A DNA stretch of 64,000 nt from Eurosta solidaginis (taxonomy: Eukaryota; Arthropoda; Insecta; Diptera; Tephritidae), in contig NC_090320.1 of the NCBI RefSeq assembly GCF_040869045.1, positions 143,924,941-143,988,940 on the forward strand, given 5' to 3'. The position numbers and the translations under genes were made by a program. This document shows positions 46,195 to 57,059 of this stretch, piece by piece (within the stretch, counting starts at the first letter, position 1; each line of letters starts with the position of its first letter). Under the pieces are notes generated by a model. The model worked only from the letters and a program-made list of their open reading frames with translations, was not told the origin of the DNA and ran no database searches.

Positions 46195-47198
46195 ATGGCG
46201 CAGTTTTTGACTATTCGTAAAAGAAAACACTATAATGTGCGAAGGGAATGTAATAATGAAGACTTTCGGAAGCTATATCGATTCAATCGTGAGAACGTAG
46301 AGTGGTTGAGCACCTATTTTTTGGACGAAACTTGCGAAAAACGAGGAGGTGCGTAATCAGCATTTGAAAAGATGAAGATCTTCCTGCGCACAATTTCCGA
46401 TCCGGGCTATCGAAATAGCGTAGCAGAAGAGGTTGGAGCTCATCAAACTACAGTATCCAAAACTTTTAATTTAGTAATGAGTGAAGTTTTAAAGAAGGCA
46501 CATGTGTGGATTAAATTTCCAAAGTCTGGCGGGAAAATGATTGCTGCTAAAAACGGATGGAGGTAATTGTACTCTTTTCCAAATTGTATCGGAGTGATAG
46601 ACTGCACACATGTTCGAGTTCCGAAATCACAAGCTTTCGGTAACGAATACGTCAACAGAAAGGGCCTTACGAGCATAAACGTGCAGGCAACTTGTAATGA
46701 AAAATAAATATTTACAAGTGTAGATTGCCAGTGGCCAGGCTCCGTACATGACAGCAGGATTTTTAAAAATTCGGACATTTATGATGTACTTCAAAACTCA
46801 TCAGAAAACGTGCTACTTCTTGGAGATGATTGGTATGGTATATCTCCCTTTTGATGACACCTTGCAGGAATCCAATAACTCTTCAACAGCGGCACTACAA
46901 TAAACTATTTTGCAGAGAACGAGCTGTAATTGAACTATGTTTTGGACAATTGAAAGCAAGGTTTCCGATTTTACAATACAAAGTTCGCAGTAAGATTGAA
47001 AAAATCCCTTCAATTATAATTTGTTGCATTGTTTTGCACAATACTGCAAAGTTTTTAAAAGATGAAGCCTTTGAACTGCCGGAAGAGCCCCACTACTTCG
47101 AACAGGTTCCAGCCGAACCTATGAATAACAACGTGATGAGGCAATTGGGCCTGCAAAAGCGAGAACTTTTAACGCAGCAACTTTGTGATGGAATTTGA
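46195..47198 (+). pseudogene. Harbinger DDE transposase (broken)
   Basis: From ATG 46195. The N-terminal DNA-binding part contains EDFRKLYRFNRENVEWLSTY and an HTH-like stretch (EEVGAHQTTVSKTFNLVM). The catalytic domain has D in NCIGVIDCTHVRVPKS, the VHDSR loop, D in LLLGDDWYG and E in RAVIELCFGQLKARFPIL. Three TAA codons (46354, 46564, 46705) and a one-base loss near 46850 interrupt it. After the frameshift 122 codons remain open (ending TQQLCDGI). Family length is about 330-400 residues, matched here. All catalytic positions survive, so decay is moderate. Confidence 0.87.
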
Positions 47199-47465
47199 AA
47201 TATTTACTAATATTTAATAATTGTTTGGGCTACCAAAAATATTAAATAAAAATTAATATAAATATATTAAATAAATAATTTAACAAATATAACTAAATCA
47301 ACTTTTATTCATTTTTGAGATCTCTTTCTTAGATACAAGTGAGTAAAGTCTTTGTACAAACAAAAATTAATTCATTTAAATTAATTCATTTAAAAAAAAT
47401 TCGTAATCTTTATTTTTCTTTTCACTTGTCTGTGATTCAGCCTTTTTTAGGTCTTTTTTGGCTTT

Positions 47466-48106
47466 TTATAGTTCCATAGTTTCCCTCTGTTTCTGGATCC
47501 GTATCAGCTCCAGTTTCTCAAGGAGTATTAAACGTTGCAATTCGAAATTGTTCAAATTTTTGGTCTCATCTGTTTCCGGCAAGGAGCAAGATTTACGCTT
47601 CAATATTGTCTTTGACATCACAGAACTTGAGGTAGTAGGATTTTCAGGTAATGACAATTCGTTATTCCTGCGGATTTTGCACCTAAAAACGGAACAATAA
47701 AGTTAATAAAAGCAAAATTTCCAAATTCCCAATTTTTGTTTATTACCTGGAATTTTCGCAAACACTGAGTTCTTTTCTGCATCCAAAAGATCGATGAGCA
47801 TTTTTTCCCAAGGCTTGTAAGAAATTCTCTTGTTACCAGTGCGTGATAAATCAAATTTTTTTTCACTTCTGTTTTCATGTTTGAAATTTTTTTCATTACT
47901 TGCTTTGTTGTTAATGAGTTATTGAAAATTACTTCATATTTTGCAGTTAGCACTTGTAAAGCAGACTCCTTTTCATTTTTTATTTGCGGCACTTGTGACT
48001 TGTTAAAAATTACCTTATGTTCCTTTAGTGCTCTTACAAAATTGAGTTGCTGATCGACTTCCTCATTTTCCGAAAGTTCGGTAATGTCCGACATGATCGA
48101 TTTCAC
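47466..48106 (-). CDS. Harbinger Myb/SANT-like accessory protein, two probable exons
   Basis: Starts at about 48094 or 48106 (MSDITELSENEEVDQQLNFV). The first ~110 residues form a Myb/MADF-like helical domain (ALQVLTAKYEVIFNNSLTTK, ISNMKTEVKKNLI). A consensus donor (ttccag|gtaata, about 47747) and acceptor (ccgtttttag, about 47682) bracket a ~65 bp intron. The following exon carries the C-terminal coiled region (LQRLILLEKLELIRIQKQRE). Joining them appears to shift the frame, so the gene may be damaged. In Harbinger systems this partner binds the transposase and the element ends. Convergent with the transposase gene. Confidence 0.65.
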
Positions 48107-48330
48107 GTATGGTCACACCCGCTCTATGCCACTTTCTGATGTAAATGATATCTACCAAAATTTTTCAACATATATATATGTGTTGCTTCAAGTAAAAGCT
48201 TAAGCGGTGCCTAAAATTCTTATTCATATAATAATTAGCAATTGCTTATTAGTTCAAGCAATAGCCTTTTCAGCAATTGCTTTTGCTAATAAGCAATTGC
48301 TTACTAGCAATTGCTTATTTTTTATTCATC

Positions 48331-48489
48331 AGGCCCAGTGCATTAATGTGGTGGTGTGGTGACATAAGGTCAACGGCCATAAAGTCAATTGGCCTAATTA
48401 CCATTTTGAATGGCCATAAGTTTGATTGAAACTTTGCACACGTATGAAGGCTCAATGACAATGCATTAGTGTGATGGTGTGGTGACATA
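48331..48489 (+). repeat. 122 bp satellite, left part
   Basis: About 1.3 copies of a repeat containing ggtgacataaggtcaacggc, ggccataagtttgattgaaa and tgacaatgcattaatgtg. Period 122-123 bp. It is interrupted by the RTE insertion and continues at 50986. Confidence 0.85.
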
Positions 48490-50985
48490 GATATATACAT
48501 GGGTAAACACAGCCCTGGTACCCGGAATGACAATGGTAGTAGGCTTATAGAATTTTGTTGTGAAAACGGTCTGGTGATCGGTGGAAGCTTATTCCCACAT
48601 AAATTAGTCCACAAAACAACATGGACGTCTCCGGATCAACGCACTAATAACCAAATTGATCACGTACTAATAAACAGCAGATGGAGGTCATCCTTGCTAG
48701 ATGTGCGCGTTAAAAGAGGAGCAGATATTGGTAGCGATCACTACCTTGTAGCTGGTAGTTTCAGATTTAAGGTAGCCGCAGTACAGAAAAACCTTCAAAA
48801 AATTAGCAAGAAAATTGATATTGAGAAACTAAAGCATGAAGAATATCAAAATGCCTTTAATGCCGCAGTACGCGAACGTGTTGAACAGGTAAACATGAGT
48901 GGTAGTACAGGTGACAGGCTAGACTACGTTAATAATATCTACCAAGAACTTGGTAGCAGTATCCTTGGACACAAAAACAAAGCAAAGAAAGTATGGCTAA
49001 CAAATAATACGTGGACACTTATTGAACAGCGGCGGAAAATTAAAGAATCGCTTCTCAGACGGACGAACAACAATGACACGGAGGAAGCAAGGCAGTTAGC
49101 CGCAAGGTATAAAGAAAAATGCAAACAAATTAAGAAGTCTGCTAGAAAAGACAAGAGGGAATGGGCTGACACACTAGCAAGTCGAGCTGAAACGGCAGCC
49201 AGATTAAATAATATGAGGGAACTCTATGAGATTAGTAGGGAACTCACCGGAAAATACAGGAGTGGTCAAAAACCAGTAAAAGACTTAAACGGAAATCTTA
49301 TTACTGAAAGCGAACAACAAATGAGTGTATGGGTGGAACACTTCAAGAAAGTATTAAATAATCCTGTAGGTGAAGCGACCTTAAATTCCAACACTATTGC
49401 TGCAAACTACAACAGCCAACCCCACTTCAATGGGGTAAACAGCGCGCCCCCTACGAAAAATGAAATAATTTCAGCAATCAAGTCCTTAAAAAAGGGCAAG
49501 GCCCCAGGAACTGATGACATATATGCTGAATACCTCATAGCAGATCCAGATACCGCAGCTGAAACCTTACTTCCAATCTTCCGTCAGGTATGGGAAGAAG
49601 AATCCTACCCTCGTCAGTGGAATGAAGGCATACTTGTAAAAGTCGCAAAAAAGGGAGATACCTCTGATTGTAACAACTACAGAGGTATCACCTTACTCTC
49701 GATTCCTAGCAAAGTGTTCTCCACGATCTTACTGTCCCGAATTGAAGAGGCGGTGTATGGAACTCTAAGAGAAAATCAGTTTGGCTTTAGACAAAACCGA
49801 TCCTGTGTTGATCTAATAAATACCGTCCGAATCATTGTTGAACAATGCTGTGAATACAGAACATCAGCTTATTTACTTTTTATCGACTTTAAAAAGGCTT
49901 TTGATAGTCTCGACAGGAAATATATTTGGGAAATACTACGAAAACGAGGGATGCCCAATAAAATAATCAACATTATAAAGGCAATGTATGCCGAATTTAA
50001 GTGCCGGGTCAGTCACGATGGGCGCCTCTCAGAACCCTTCGAAATTAAAAGCGGGGTGCGACAGGGATGCATACTCTCCCCGCTCTTGTTTATCTTGGCA
50101 TTAGACGAGATTATGAGGAACGCAGAAAATGGTGGACACGGTGTACAGTGGACGCCTTTCACTCAGCTAGGGGATTTAGAATATGCAGACGATGTCTGTC
50201 TGCTAAGCCACAGAAGTACTGACCTTCAACACAATTTAGAAGCTGTCAACACACATGCAAAAGAGGCCGGACTAAGCATCAATACAGCGAAAACCAAAGT
50301 CATAAGATGCGGCTATAGTATTTCATCAAGGCCATTGACGCTTACGGTTGACGAAAATGAAATCGAAGGTGTAGAGTCCGTTGTTTATCTTGGTAGTATT
50401 GTCTCAAATAAGAGCGGTGCAGATGAAGACGTTCAGTCTCGCATAAACAAAGCAAGAATGGTTTTTGGGCAACTGGCAAACGTGTGGAGGTCCAGCCAAA
50501 TATCTTTAAAAACGAAGCTTCGACTGTTTAATTCGAATGTTAAATCAGTACTGTTTTATGCTTGCGAGACGTGGAAAAGCTCAACTTCAATTCAGAAACG
50601 TCTACAAGTTTTTATTAATAAATGTCTGCGCCGAATCCTGAAAATTCGATGGCCGGAAAGAATTTCAAATGACGACTTATGGTCTAGAACAAATCAACCT
50701 AAGGCTACCACAGAAATAACCAAGCGTAAATGGTCGTGGATTGGTCACACTCTCAGAAGACCTCCAGTAAATATAGCCAGACAAGCATTGCGATGGAATC
50801 CACAAGGAAGCCGACGACCTGGTGCACCTGCGAAAACTTGGCGCAGAACTGTGGATAAAGAACTCGAAGACGCAGGATATACGTGGAATGACATCACAAG
50901 AACTGCACCTAACAGAATAAGATTTAAGTCGGTGGTCGAGGCCCTATGCTCCAATAGGAGTTGAGGAGGATGATGATGATGATGA
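48490..50985 (+). mobile_element. RTE-clade LINE, 5'-truncated, with 12 bp target duplication
   Basis: Flanked by tgtggtgacata at 48478-48489 and 50986-50997. It contains one ORF and ends in a very short 3' UTR with a (gatgat)n tail (gaggaggatgatgatgatga), the signature of RTE elements. The 5' part, including most of the endonuclease, is missing, as is typical of incomplete target-primed reverse transcription. Confidence 0.93.
48499..50964 (+). CDS. RTE endonuclease C-terminus and reverse transcriptase (821 codons, intact)
   Basis: Residues 1-95 are the end of an APE-type endonuclease (DNGSRLIEFCCENGLVIGGS, RTNNQIDHVLIN, GSDHYLVAGSF with the catalytic His). Next come a linker and then RT: KGKAPGTDDIYAEYL, NYRGITLLSIPSKVFSTILL, ENQFGFRQNRSC, LLFIDFKKAFDSLDR, SGVRQGCILSPLLF, the catalytic YADD in LEYADDVCLLS, then thumb (VVYLGSIVSNK) and a C-terminal zinc-like/HTLRRP region. 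No frameshift or stop. The listed ATG is simply the first in the truncated copy, so the protein would lack the endonuclease active site and be unable to nick DNA. An intact reading frame in a truncated copy points to recent insertion. Confidence 0.92.
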   Translation: MGKHSPGTRNDNGSRLIEFCCENGLVIGGSLFPHKLVHKTTWTSPDQRTNNQIDHVLINSRWRSSLLDVRVKRGADIGSDHYLVAGSFRFKVAAVQKNLQKISKKIDIEKLKHEEYQNAFNAAVRERVEQVNMSGSTGDRLDYVNNIYQELGSSILGHKNKAKKVWLTNNTWTLIEQRRKIKESLLRRTNNNDTEEARQLAARYKEKCKQIKKSARKDKREWADTLASRAETAARLNNMRELYEISRELTGKYRSGQKPVKDLNGNLITESEQQMSVWVEHFKKVLNNPVGEATLNSNTIAANYNSQPHFNGVNSAPPTKNEIISAIKSLKKGKAPGTDDIYAEYLIADPDTAAETLLPIFRQVWEEESYPRQWNEGILVKVAKKGDTSDCNNYRGITLLSIPSKVFSTILLSRIEEAVYGTLRENQFGFRQNRSCVDLINTVRIIVEQCCEYRTSAYLLFIDFKKAFDSLDRKYIWEILRKRGMPNKIINIIKAMYAEFKCRVSHDGRLSEPFEIKSGVRQGCILSPLLFILALDEIMRNAENGGHGVQWTPFTQLGDLEYADDVCLLSHRSTDLQHNLEAVNTHAKEAGLSINTAKTKVIRCGYSISSRPLTLTVDENEIEGVESVVYLGSIVSNKSGADEDVQSRINKARMVFGQLANVWRSSQISLKTKLRLFNSNVKSVLFYACETWKSSTSIQKRLQVFINKCLRRILKIRWPERISNDDLWSRTNQPKATTEITKRKWSWIGHTLRRPPVNIARQALRWNPQGSRRPGAPAKTWRRTVDKELEDAGYTWNDITRTAPNRIRFKSVVEALCSNRS

Positions 50986-51415
50986 TGTGGTGACATAAGG
51001 TCAACGGCCATAAGGTCAATTGGCGTTATTACCACTTTGGAAGGCCATAAGTGTGATTAAACTTTGCACACGTATCAAGGCTCGATGACAATGCATTAAT
51101 GTGATGGTGCGGTGACATAAAGTCAATTGCCCTTATTACCACTTTGAATGGCCACAAGTTTGTTTGAAACTTTGCACATTATCAAGGCTCGATGACAATG
51201 CATTAATGTTATAGTGTGGGGACATAAGGTCAATGGCCATAAGGTCAATTGGCCTTATTACCACTTTGAATGGCCATAAGTTTGATTGAAACTTTGCACA
51301 CGTATCAAGACAAATGACAATGCTAAGTTTGATGGTGGGGTGACATAAGGTTAACGGACATAAGGTCAATTGAACTTATGACCACCCCAAATGACCATAG
51401 ATTTGAAACCTTGCA
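50986..51415 (+). repeat. 122 bp satellite, right part
   Basis: Repeat starts (ggtgacata or variant) at about 50989, 51111, 51218 and 51339. The ~107 bp spacing in the middle reflects a short deletion. Homogeneous with 48331-48489. Confidence 0.85.
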
Positions 51416-52142
51416 CATAATGCGAAAAACAAATTCCTTTATTAATAAATCTGGAGTGGAGCCCAGAGCCCCGGTAATGCAGAGCTCCGAACTCCCTTGC
51501 ACCTTTTGAAGCATTTTAAGATAGGTGCTTTTAGCTAGTACAGGCCACCAGACCAAGGCACCATAAAGAAGAATCGGGTGAACAATGGCTGTGTAAATCC
51601 AGTAGGTCACCTTAGGGGAGAATCCCCAGGAGGTGCCAATTGCCCTCTTGCAGGTGAACAGCTCTGCTGCTGCTTTCTTGGATCGCTCCACTATATGGTC
51701 ACTCCATAATAGCTTCCTATCCAGAATGACTCCCAAATACTTGACTTGATCGCTAAACCCTAAGAACGTACCCCCAATTCTTGGCGGTGTAAGATTTGGT
51801 ACTTTGTACCTCCTCGTGAAGAAGACAAGCTCGGTTTTATCCGGGTTCACTTCCAAAGCTGTGGTGGGTTGTACTCCTGGAGCAGCTCCAGGATGTCAGC
51901 TGGGTCCGTTGGCGTCACTGGAACCCAGGCTCTCGCCCTTGGTCGTGAGGGGATATCTCGCGCCTCCACTACCTTGAGGCGCGCGCCCGGATATACCACC
52001 CCTATCAGCGTGACGGCGACCTGGCGTCGTCACAGGCAATTAGCTTGACATTGCCCTGGAACCACCCTGCATCGGTGTAAGATGGCGGTGGAGCAGGGTT
52101 GTCTTTCTTAACCTTAACGGCCACCGTAGCGAGCGCGGCCTT
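51416..52142 (-). pseudogene. Non-LTR retrotransposon remnant: DUF4780-like ORF1 tail joined to RT tail
   Basis: Minus strand. About 52140-51850 encodes an ORF1-type sequence in two frames (AALATVAVKVKKDNPAPPPS, then YPGARLKVVEARDIPSRPRA ... ADILELLQEYNPPQLWK and a stop) resembling the DUF4780 domain found in insect LINE ORF1 products. It runs directly into RT C-terminal text (EVNPDKTELVFFTRRYKVPN, QVKYLGVILDRKLLWSDHI, WIYTAIVHPILLYGALVWW) ending near 51420 in the satellite. The endonuclease and RT core are missing, so an internal deletion of several kb fused the ends. The clade is in the I/jockey/LOA range and not pinned down. Base composition is GC-richer than its surroundings. Confidence 0.75.
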
Positions 52143-52635
52143 GTAATTTACGAATCCACAATTTAAAGAGTAATTCTTGGCTAACTATGGAGTCAGAACC
52201 TATAAGTGATTTCATAAATCTGAATAATTCAGATGGTGAACGATCACCAAGTTCAGTTTTTAAAATAATTGTTCTAATCGTTTTTCTTCGCTAAGAGAAA
52301 ATCTTTCACATACAATTTTTTTGACTGTATCATATTTATTAAGGAGGGTTAATAACATCTAAAATTTTAGATATAGTATCTCGTTGAAGAGTAATTAGAA
52401 CATTTTGAAATTTTAAATTATCATCATTGATATTGTTAATTTCAAATTGTCCTTCAACAAGTAAAAACCAGGCATCGGGAGATTCTTGCCAAAATTGTGG
52501 TAATTTAATAGATATAGTAGAAGAAACATTTGTAAAGTTATTTTGTGTTGAAGTATCTTGTGTTATATTAAAGATGTTGTTTTGATTTTCCGAATTTGTA
52601 AAATTACGGGTTCGTATTGGTGAACGTAGAACCAT
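52143..52635 (-). pseudogene. Gypsy-A gag fragment, duplicate
   Basis: Same 98-codon frame as at 31753-32049, followed by the same frameshift. The rest of the gag is cut off at the duplication edge. Confidence 0.85.
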
Positions 52636-53620
52636 ATGAAAAAAAAATAAAAATTAAATGAAAAATTTGAAAATTAGGAAATATTTAAGAATTTTTTGGA
52701 AAGGGAGTTAACAATTTAAATAAAATATTTAATTTTATATAAAAAATAAGTAAATTTAAATAATTTATATAGAATTTTTAAAATATAAAAATAATCTTAA
52801 AATAAATTTGAAAATTTAAAGGGTTTAAAATTTTAATTTAAATTATAATAGCAAATTTTAAATTTAATATTAAAATAAAAATTATACTTACATAAAATTG
52901 AATTTAATAAAAAAATATTAAAATCCATAAGTAGTTGATTGATGATTGTAGAGATTTTTAGGTAATCAATTGCGTTTTTTGGACGTGATAACAATTCTTC
53001 ATCGTTCTTGCTGTATATGCAATGGCTTTGTTGTTTTGTAATGGCATTTATGATTTTGTTGCTCAATAAGTGAAATAGAATGTGAAAATTTATTTAAAAA
53101 TACAGCAGTGAATGACGTAGATATCTGGAGATGAGGAAATTATTTTGTTTGTGCATGACATTTCAGTTTTGTCTTTTAAATCTGCACTATGATTTTTGGT
53201 TTCTGTTCAATTTTTAAAAATTTCTTTTTTCTGTTGATTTTTATTTATCTTTGTATTGTTATCTCTTAAGATTAATTTTGTTTAAATGATAAACTTTTAT
53301 TTTAGTTTATTTGTGTATGTGGAAATGTTTTTATGTCGGAATTTTAGGTAAATTTAAGGAATAATTTTGTTATACGATTATTTTTCATTGTTGGTGCGAT
53401 TTTATTTTGTTATTGTCTATGTCACGTTATAAAAAATTAAGTTTAGTACACGTTTTGATGAGTATATAAATAACTGTTGGTCTAGTTATAAAGCCTACTT
53501 TTAACAAAATCAGGTGTACTGTTAAACACTGCGACAATGGTACATCCTTTATTGGTTGTCTTCTAACGTTTTATCACAATTAATTTAACAGGTTTTTTAA
53601 ACTTTTGTTATGAGCTCTCG

Positions 53621-53653
<33 letters not shown>

Positions 53654-54749
53654 GCGCGAAAGTTCGGTTTAACTATTCATTTCGCTCATATATTAAATGT
53701 TCTATTTCACGAGCTACACTGGGTTGTCTTCATTTTTCTTCATATATTTTTAAATTTTGTTTAGCAATTCATGATGATTTGAACCAAACGTGTCTTTTGT
53801 ATTTTCGGTTTTGCATTTAATATTGATAAGGCGACGGTTGAAGATATATTTAAACTTCTTATGAGCTTCTTTTAGTACCTACTTTCAGCTAGATGGGAAA
53901 AATTGATTGCGCGGAGAACTACACCACTTTTGTCAAACGAAAATTATATCGTTCTTGAACTTATTGGGGTTTAATTGATTCGATTGCAGGATCGTTGGTA
54001 AGATCGCCAATATATCAACATTCAGGTTGATATTTAAAAAACTTTTTTATTTTCGGTTTGAAATATAAAATTTATTTTTATTTATTTTTGAGTTTAAATA
54101 TTTTCCAACTAATTAGAATTTTCGTTTTTTGAAGTTATTCAAAAATTTTAAGTTAACACGAAAACTCAATTAAAAATTATTTTAAAAATTAAAGTAAAGA
54201 ATACAAACTATTTAGCACTATAAACACCTTTCATTTGATACCCATATCGTACAAACGCATTCTAGAATCACCCCTGGTCCACCTTTATGGCGATATCTCA
54301 AAAAGGCGTCCACCTATAGAACTAAGGCCCACTCCCTTTTAAAATACTCACTAACCTCTTTCATTTGATACCCATATCGTACAAACAAATTCTAGGGTCT
54401 CCCCTGGTCCACCTTTATGGCGATATCTCGAAACGGCGTCCACCTATCGAACTAAGGGTCACTCCCTTTTAAAATGCTCATTAACACCTTTCATTTGACA
54501 CCCATATCGTACAAGCAAATTCTAGAGTCAACCCTGGTCCACCTTTATGGCGTTATCTCGGAAAGGCGTTCACCTATAGAACTAAGGATCACTCCATTTT
54601 AAAATACTCATTACCACCTTTCATTTGATACCCATATCGTACAAAAACATTCTGGAGTCACCCCTGGTCCACTTTTATGGCGATATCCAGAAATGGCGTC
54701 CACCTATAGAACTATGGCCAATAACCTTTTAAAATACTCATTAACACCT

Positions 54750-56618
54750 TGTAGCATTATGCGGCATGCCCACCTATGCAATACATTTGCGGCATTACGC
54801 ACCATGAACTTCTATGCCAATACATTTTAGTAATAGCATAATCATATTACAATATTATGTGACATAAATTACATTGACCTAACAGAGCGTTAGCTAACAT
54901 CAATGGAATGCCGAATATGAAACCTTTGTCAGTTCACACATAACGAATTCTGCTTAGTCACACACTCAGGTCAATACACTGCCGATCGCCAATGATAGTT
55001 TGTCACCAAAATATTTACATACAACCAATAATGTGAATTAACCAAATATTCACATACAAACATTTTACATGAATATCAATCTGCTGACTTTTCATACAAA
55101 TCTACATGTATGCATACCACTATTACAAATGTACATATTTTTAGTTTGTTAGTATTAGGATAATGTAGGTTAAGAAATTATCTATAAAAGAGAAAGAATT
55201 TCTTTAATAAATTCAATTATTGTCAGACATTCTAACTCGAACATTCCTCTTATTAATTCGAACATTTCATGGCGATCCTGCCAGCTTGATCAGAAATTAG
55301 CAAAACTGCTAAAGGTTCTGCTGGAGGAAAAGATCCTGCCAGTTTTATCTGCAATAAGCATAAAATTTGCTGACCAAGCAAATATTGCTTAAAAGATTTA
55401 GCTGCTCAGAAATCCTGCCCAGGAAATTTTAAAAACAAAGTATAAAAATTAATAATCTTGCCATCCGGGCAAAAGTTGAATTTTAAAGGATCCTGAAATA
55501 ATAAGCAACTACAAAGGATTACAACTGCTATTGCTGCACAAATACAATAGAACCAAATCAAATATCAGCATGGGGGAAATGTTATCAACAAAATAACGAA
55601 GAAACAAATGTAGAAGGCAAATAACATTGAAAAACAAACTTAAGCAGCAGCAGTGACCAAAGATGAATAAAGCATAAGACGAAGTGGAATAAACGGATTT
55701 AAAGTACATATTATAAACAGCAATATTCTGAAGGACCAATTGGCAGCATGACTGGCGGAGAGCAGGACTTATAAGTATAAAATTCAGAAATAAATTGGGC
55801 GGCCTTTATGGACGCTAAACTATTAGCAAAAACGAAAGTTTTTGCTTAGGATTTTTTTTTTCAAAGTAGGAATTTTTTTTTAAATACAGTAGGATGAACA
55901 AATTTCTTTTCACAGAAAGTTTGATGTCAGATTTAAACATGACACAAACTAATCCTAAAACTAGGGCAAAAGGTTAAAGGCCAATGTGGCGTAGAAAAAA
56001 AAATTTTATAATAACATAAAATTTAATATTTTGAACAAATTTATTTGCAATTTTAAGAAAAATACGAATGTTAAAAATATTAACTTTATAAATATTTTTT
56101 TTAAGAAAATCAAAAAAATGTTTGAAACGAATTTTATACAATAATGTTAATAAGGAAAAATAAATTAGCGAAATAGGATAAAAATTAATTTTTAAAATAT
56201 TTTGTAAAAAAAAAAACATAAATAAAAATGCTAAAATTTTTTTATTTAAACAAATTTTTCCAGTTAAGAATAAAAATTCTTTTCTTATACGTTAATAATG
56301 TTAACTAAATAACAAGTAAAATGGAATGCATAGGATAAATAATAAAATAAAAAATTTTATAAAAAATTAAATTTAGTTCATTTCTCAGAAAGATTATTAT
56401 AGAAAATTTTCAGCATGGCTTGGTGGACAAAGATTGCGCAAGGCATCATGATAGTGATAGTCGGATACGAACTAGGGAAAGAAAGCTCTGAAACAGCAGA
56501 TAACAAGATAATAAAGTATGAGCCATCAACTAAGGTAGATACAGAAAATACTCCGAACATTCCAGATGTTTGGTTAGCAGTTATAGGTTGTGTATTCATG
56601 CTATTGATCTTCACAATA
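54750..56618 (+). mobile_element. LTR-C, truncated duplicate
   Basis: 5' LTR 54750-55269 (about 38 bp shorter than copy 1 through loss of one direct repeat and a small deletion), primer-like site at 55270, interior to 56618. The small ORF starts at 56415 and loses its last ~22 residues where the duplication ends; the frame then stops at once (tatgag). Confidence 0.87.
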
Positions 56619-56984
56619 TGAGGTGGCTCATTAGAGCGAAACCTGAGTGCCCAACGCTCGCCCCAAATTAAATAAATGGAGGTTCTTCGGATGGTGTGCT
56701 AATACATCAGAGCCCAGTGCTCGCCTCCATATCACACTTTGAAGGGGTTCTTCAAATAGAGGATGAGGTGGCTCAGTAGAGCGAAGCCACAGAGCCCCAG
56801 TGCTCGCCCCCAAATTAAATAAATAAAAGGTGTACTGATGCTATGCATCCTCCCATGACTTAAATACACCAATAACACTAAAACTACCCAACTCAATAAA
56901 TGGAATACATTATCAAAAACCCCATAAACTCAATACAGTCCATTAATAATAATAATTTATAAATTAAAAAAAGGGAATGCTTGG
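56619..56984 (+). repeat. Two ~145 bp direct repeats with A-box-like motif
   Basis: 'gaggtggctcattagagcga' (56620) and 'gaggtggctcagtagagcga' (about 56764) head two similar units ending in gctcgccccaaattaaataa. The gtggctcagtagagcg text resembles a tRNA A-box, but no B-box follows, so a SINE origin is only a suggestion. The remainder is AT-rich. Confidence 0.55.
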
Positions 56985-57053
56985 TGGGAGTTGAACCCGC
57001 AACCCCGGGCGTTTGGTCGGGTACGTCAGCCACTGTGCCACGACTCATACGCT
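56979..57053 (-). repeat. tRNA-like segment with Pol III terminator
   Basis: On the minus strand: A-box-like gtggcacagtggctgacg, then about 35 bases on a B-box gggttcaactccc, then ccaccaagcattccc and a T7 run (56968-56974). Arms are imperfect (a mismatch in the T stem) and the acceptor stem is not convincing, so a tRNA-derived SINE head or tRNA pseudogene is more likely than a working tRNA. Confidence 0.55.
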
Positions 57054-57059
57054 TACAAG

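Larger units (their letters stand above)
45955..48330 (+). mobile_element. PIF/Harbinger DNA transposon, decayed
   Basis: Holds a DDE transposase pseudogene on the plus strand and a Myb/SANT-like ORF on the minus strand, the usual two-gene content of Harbinger elements. Both ends have degenerate inverted subterminal repeats made of the palindrome agcaattgct (left block about 45970-46110, right block about 48235-48318). The terminal phrase caataaaaatccaagcaatt on the left mirrors tgaataaaaaataagcaatt on the right. The exact ends and a 3 bp target duplicate could not be fixed. Confidence 0.78.
52143..56618. repeat. Duplicated block, copy 2 (partner at 31557-35506)
   Basis: Near-identical to copy 1. 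Left join is ...gcgcggccttgtaatttacg and right join is ...cttcacaatatgaggtggc; neither falls at an element end. Contains a gypsy-A gag 5' part (ORF 52339-52635, minus), leader with an extra 566 bp (53134-53699, including a (TA)n run at about 53622-53647), the T-element array (54234-54749), and an LTR-C copy from 54750 on. Confidence 0.9.

Noticed and set aside
51323..51415. Extension of the RT fragment into the satellite
   Set aside because: The last ~30 codons of the open frame (51323-51415) encode satellite sequence; the RT similarity ends near 51420.
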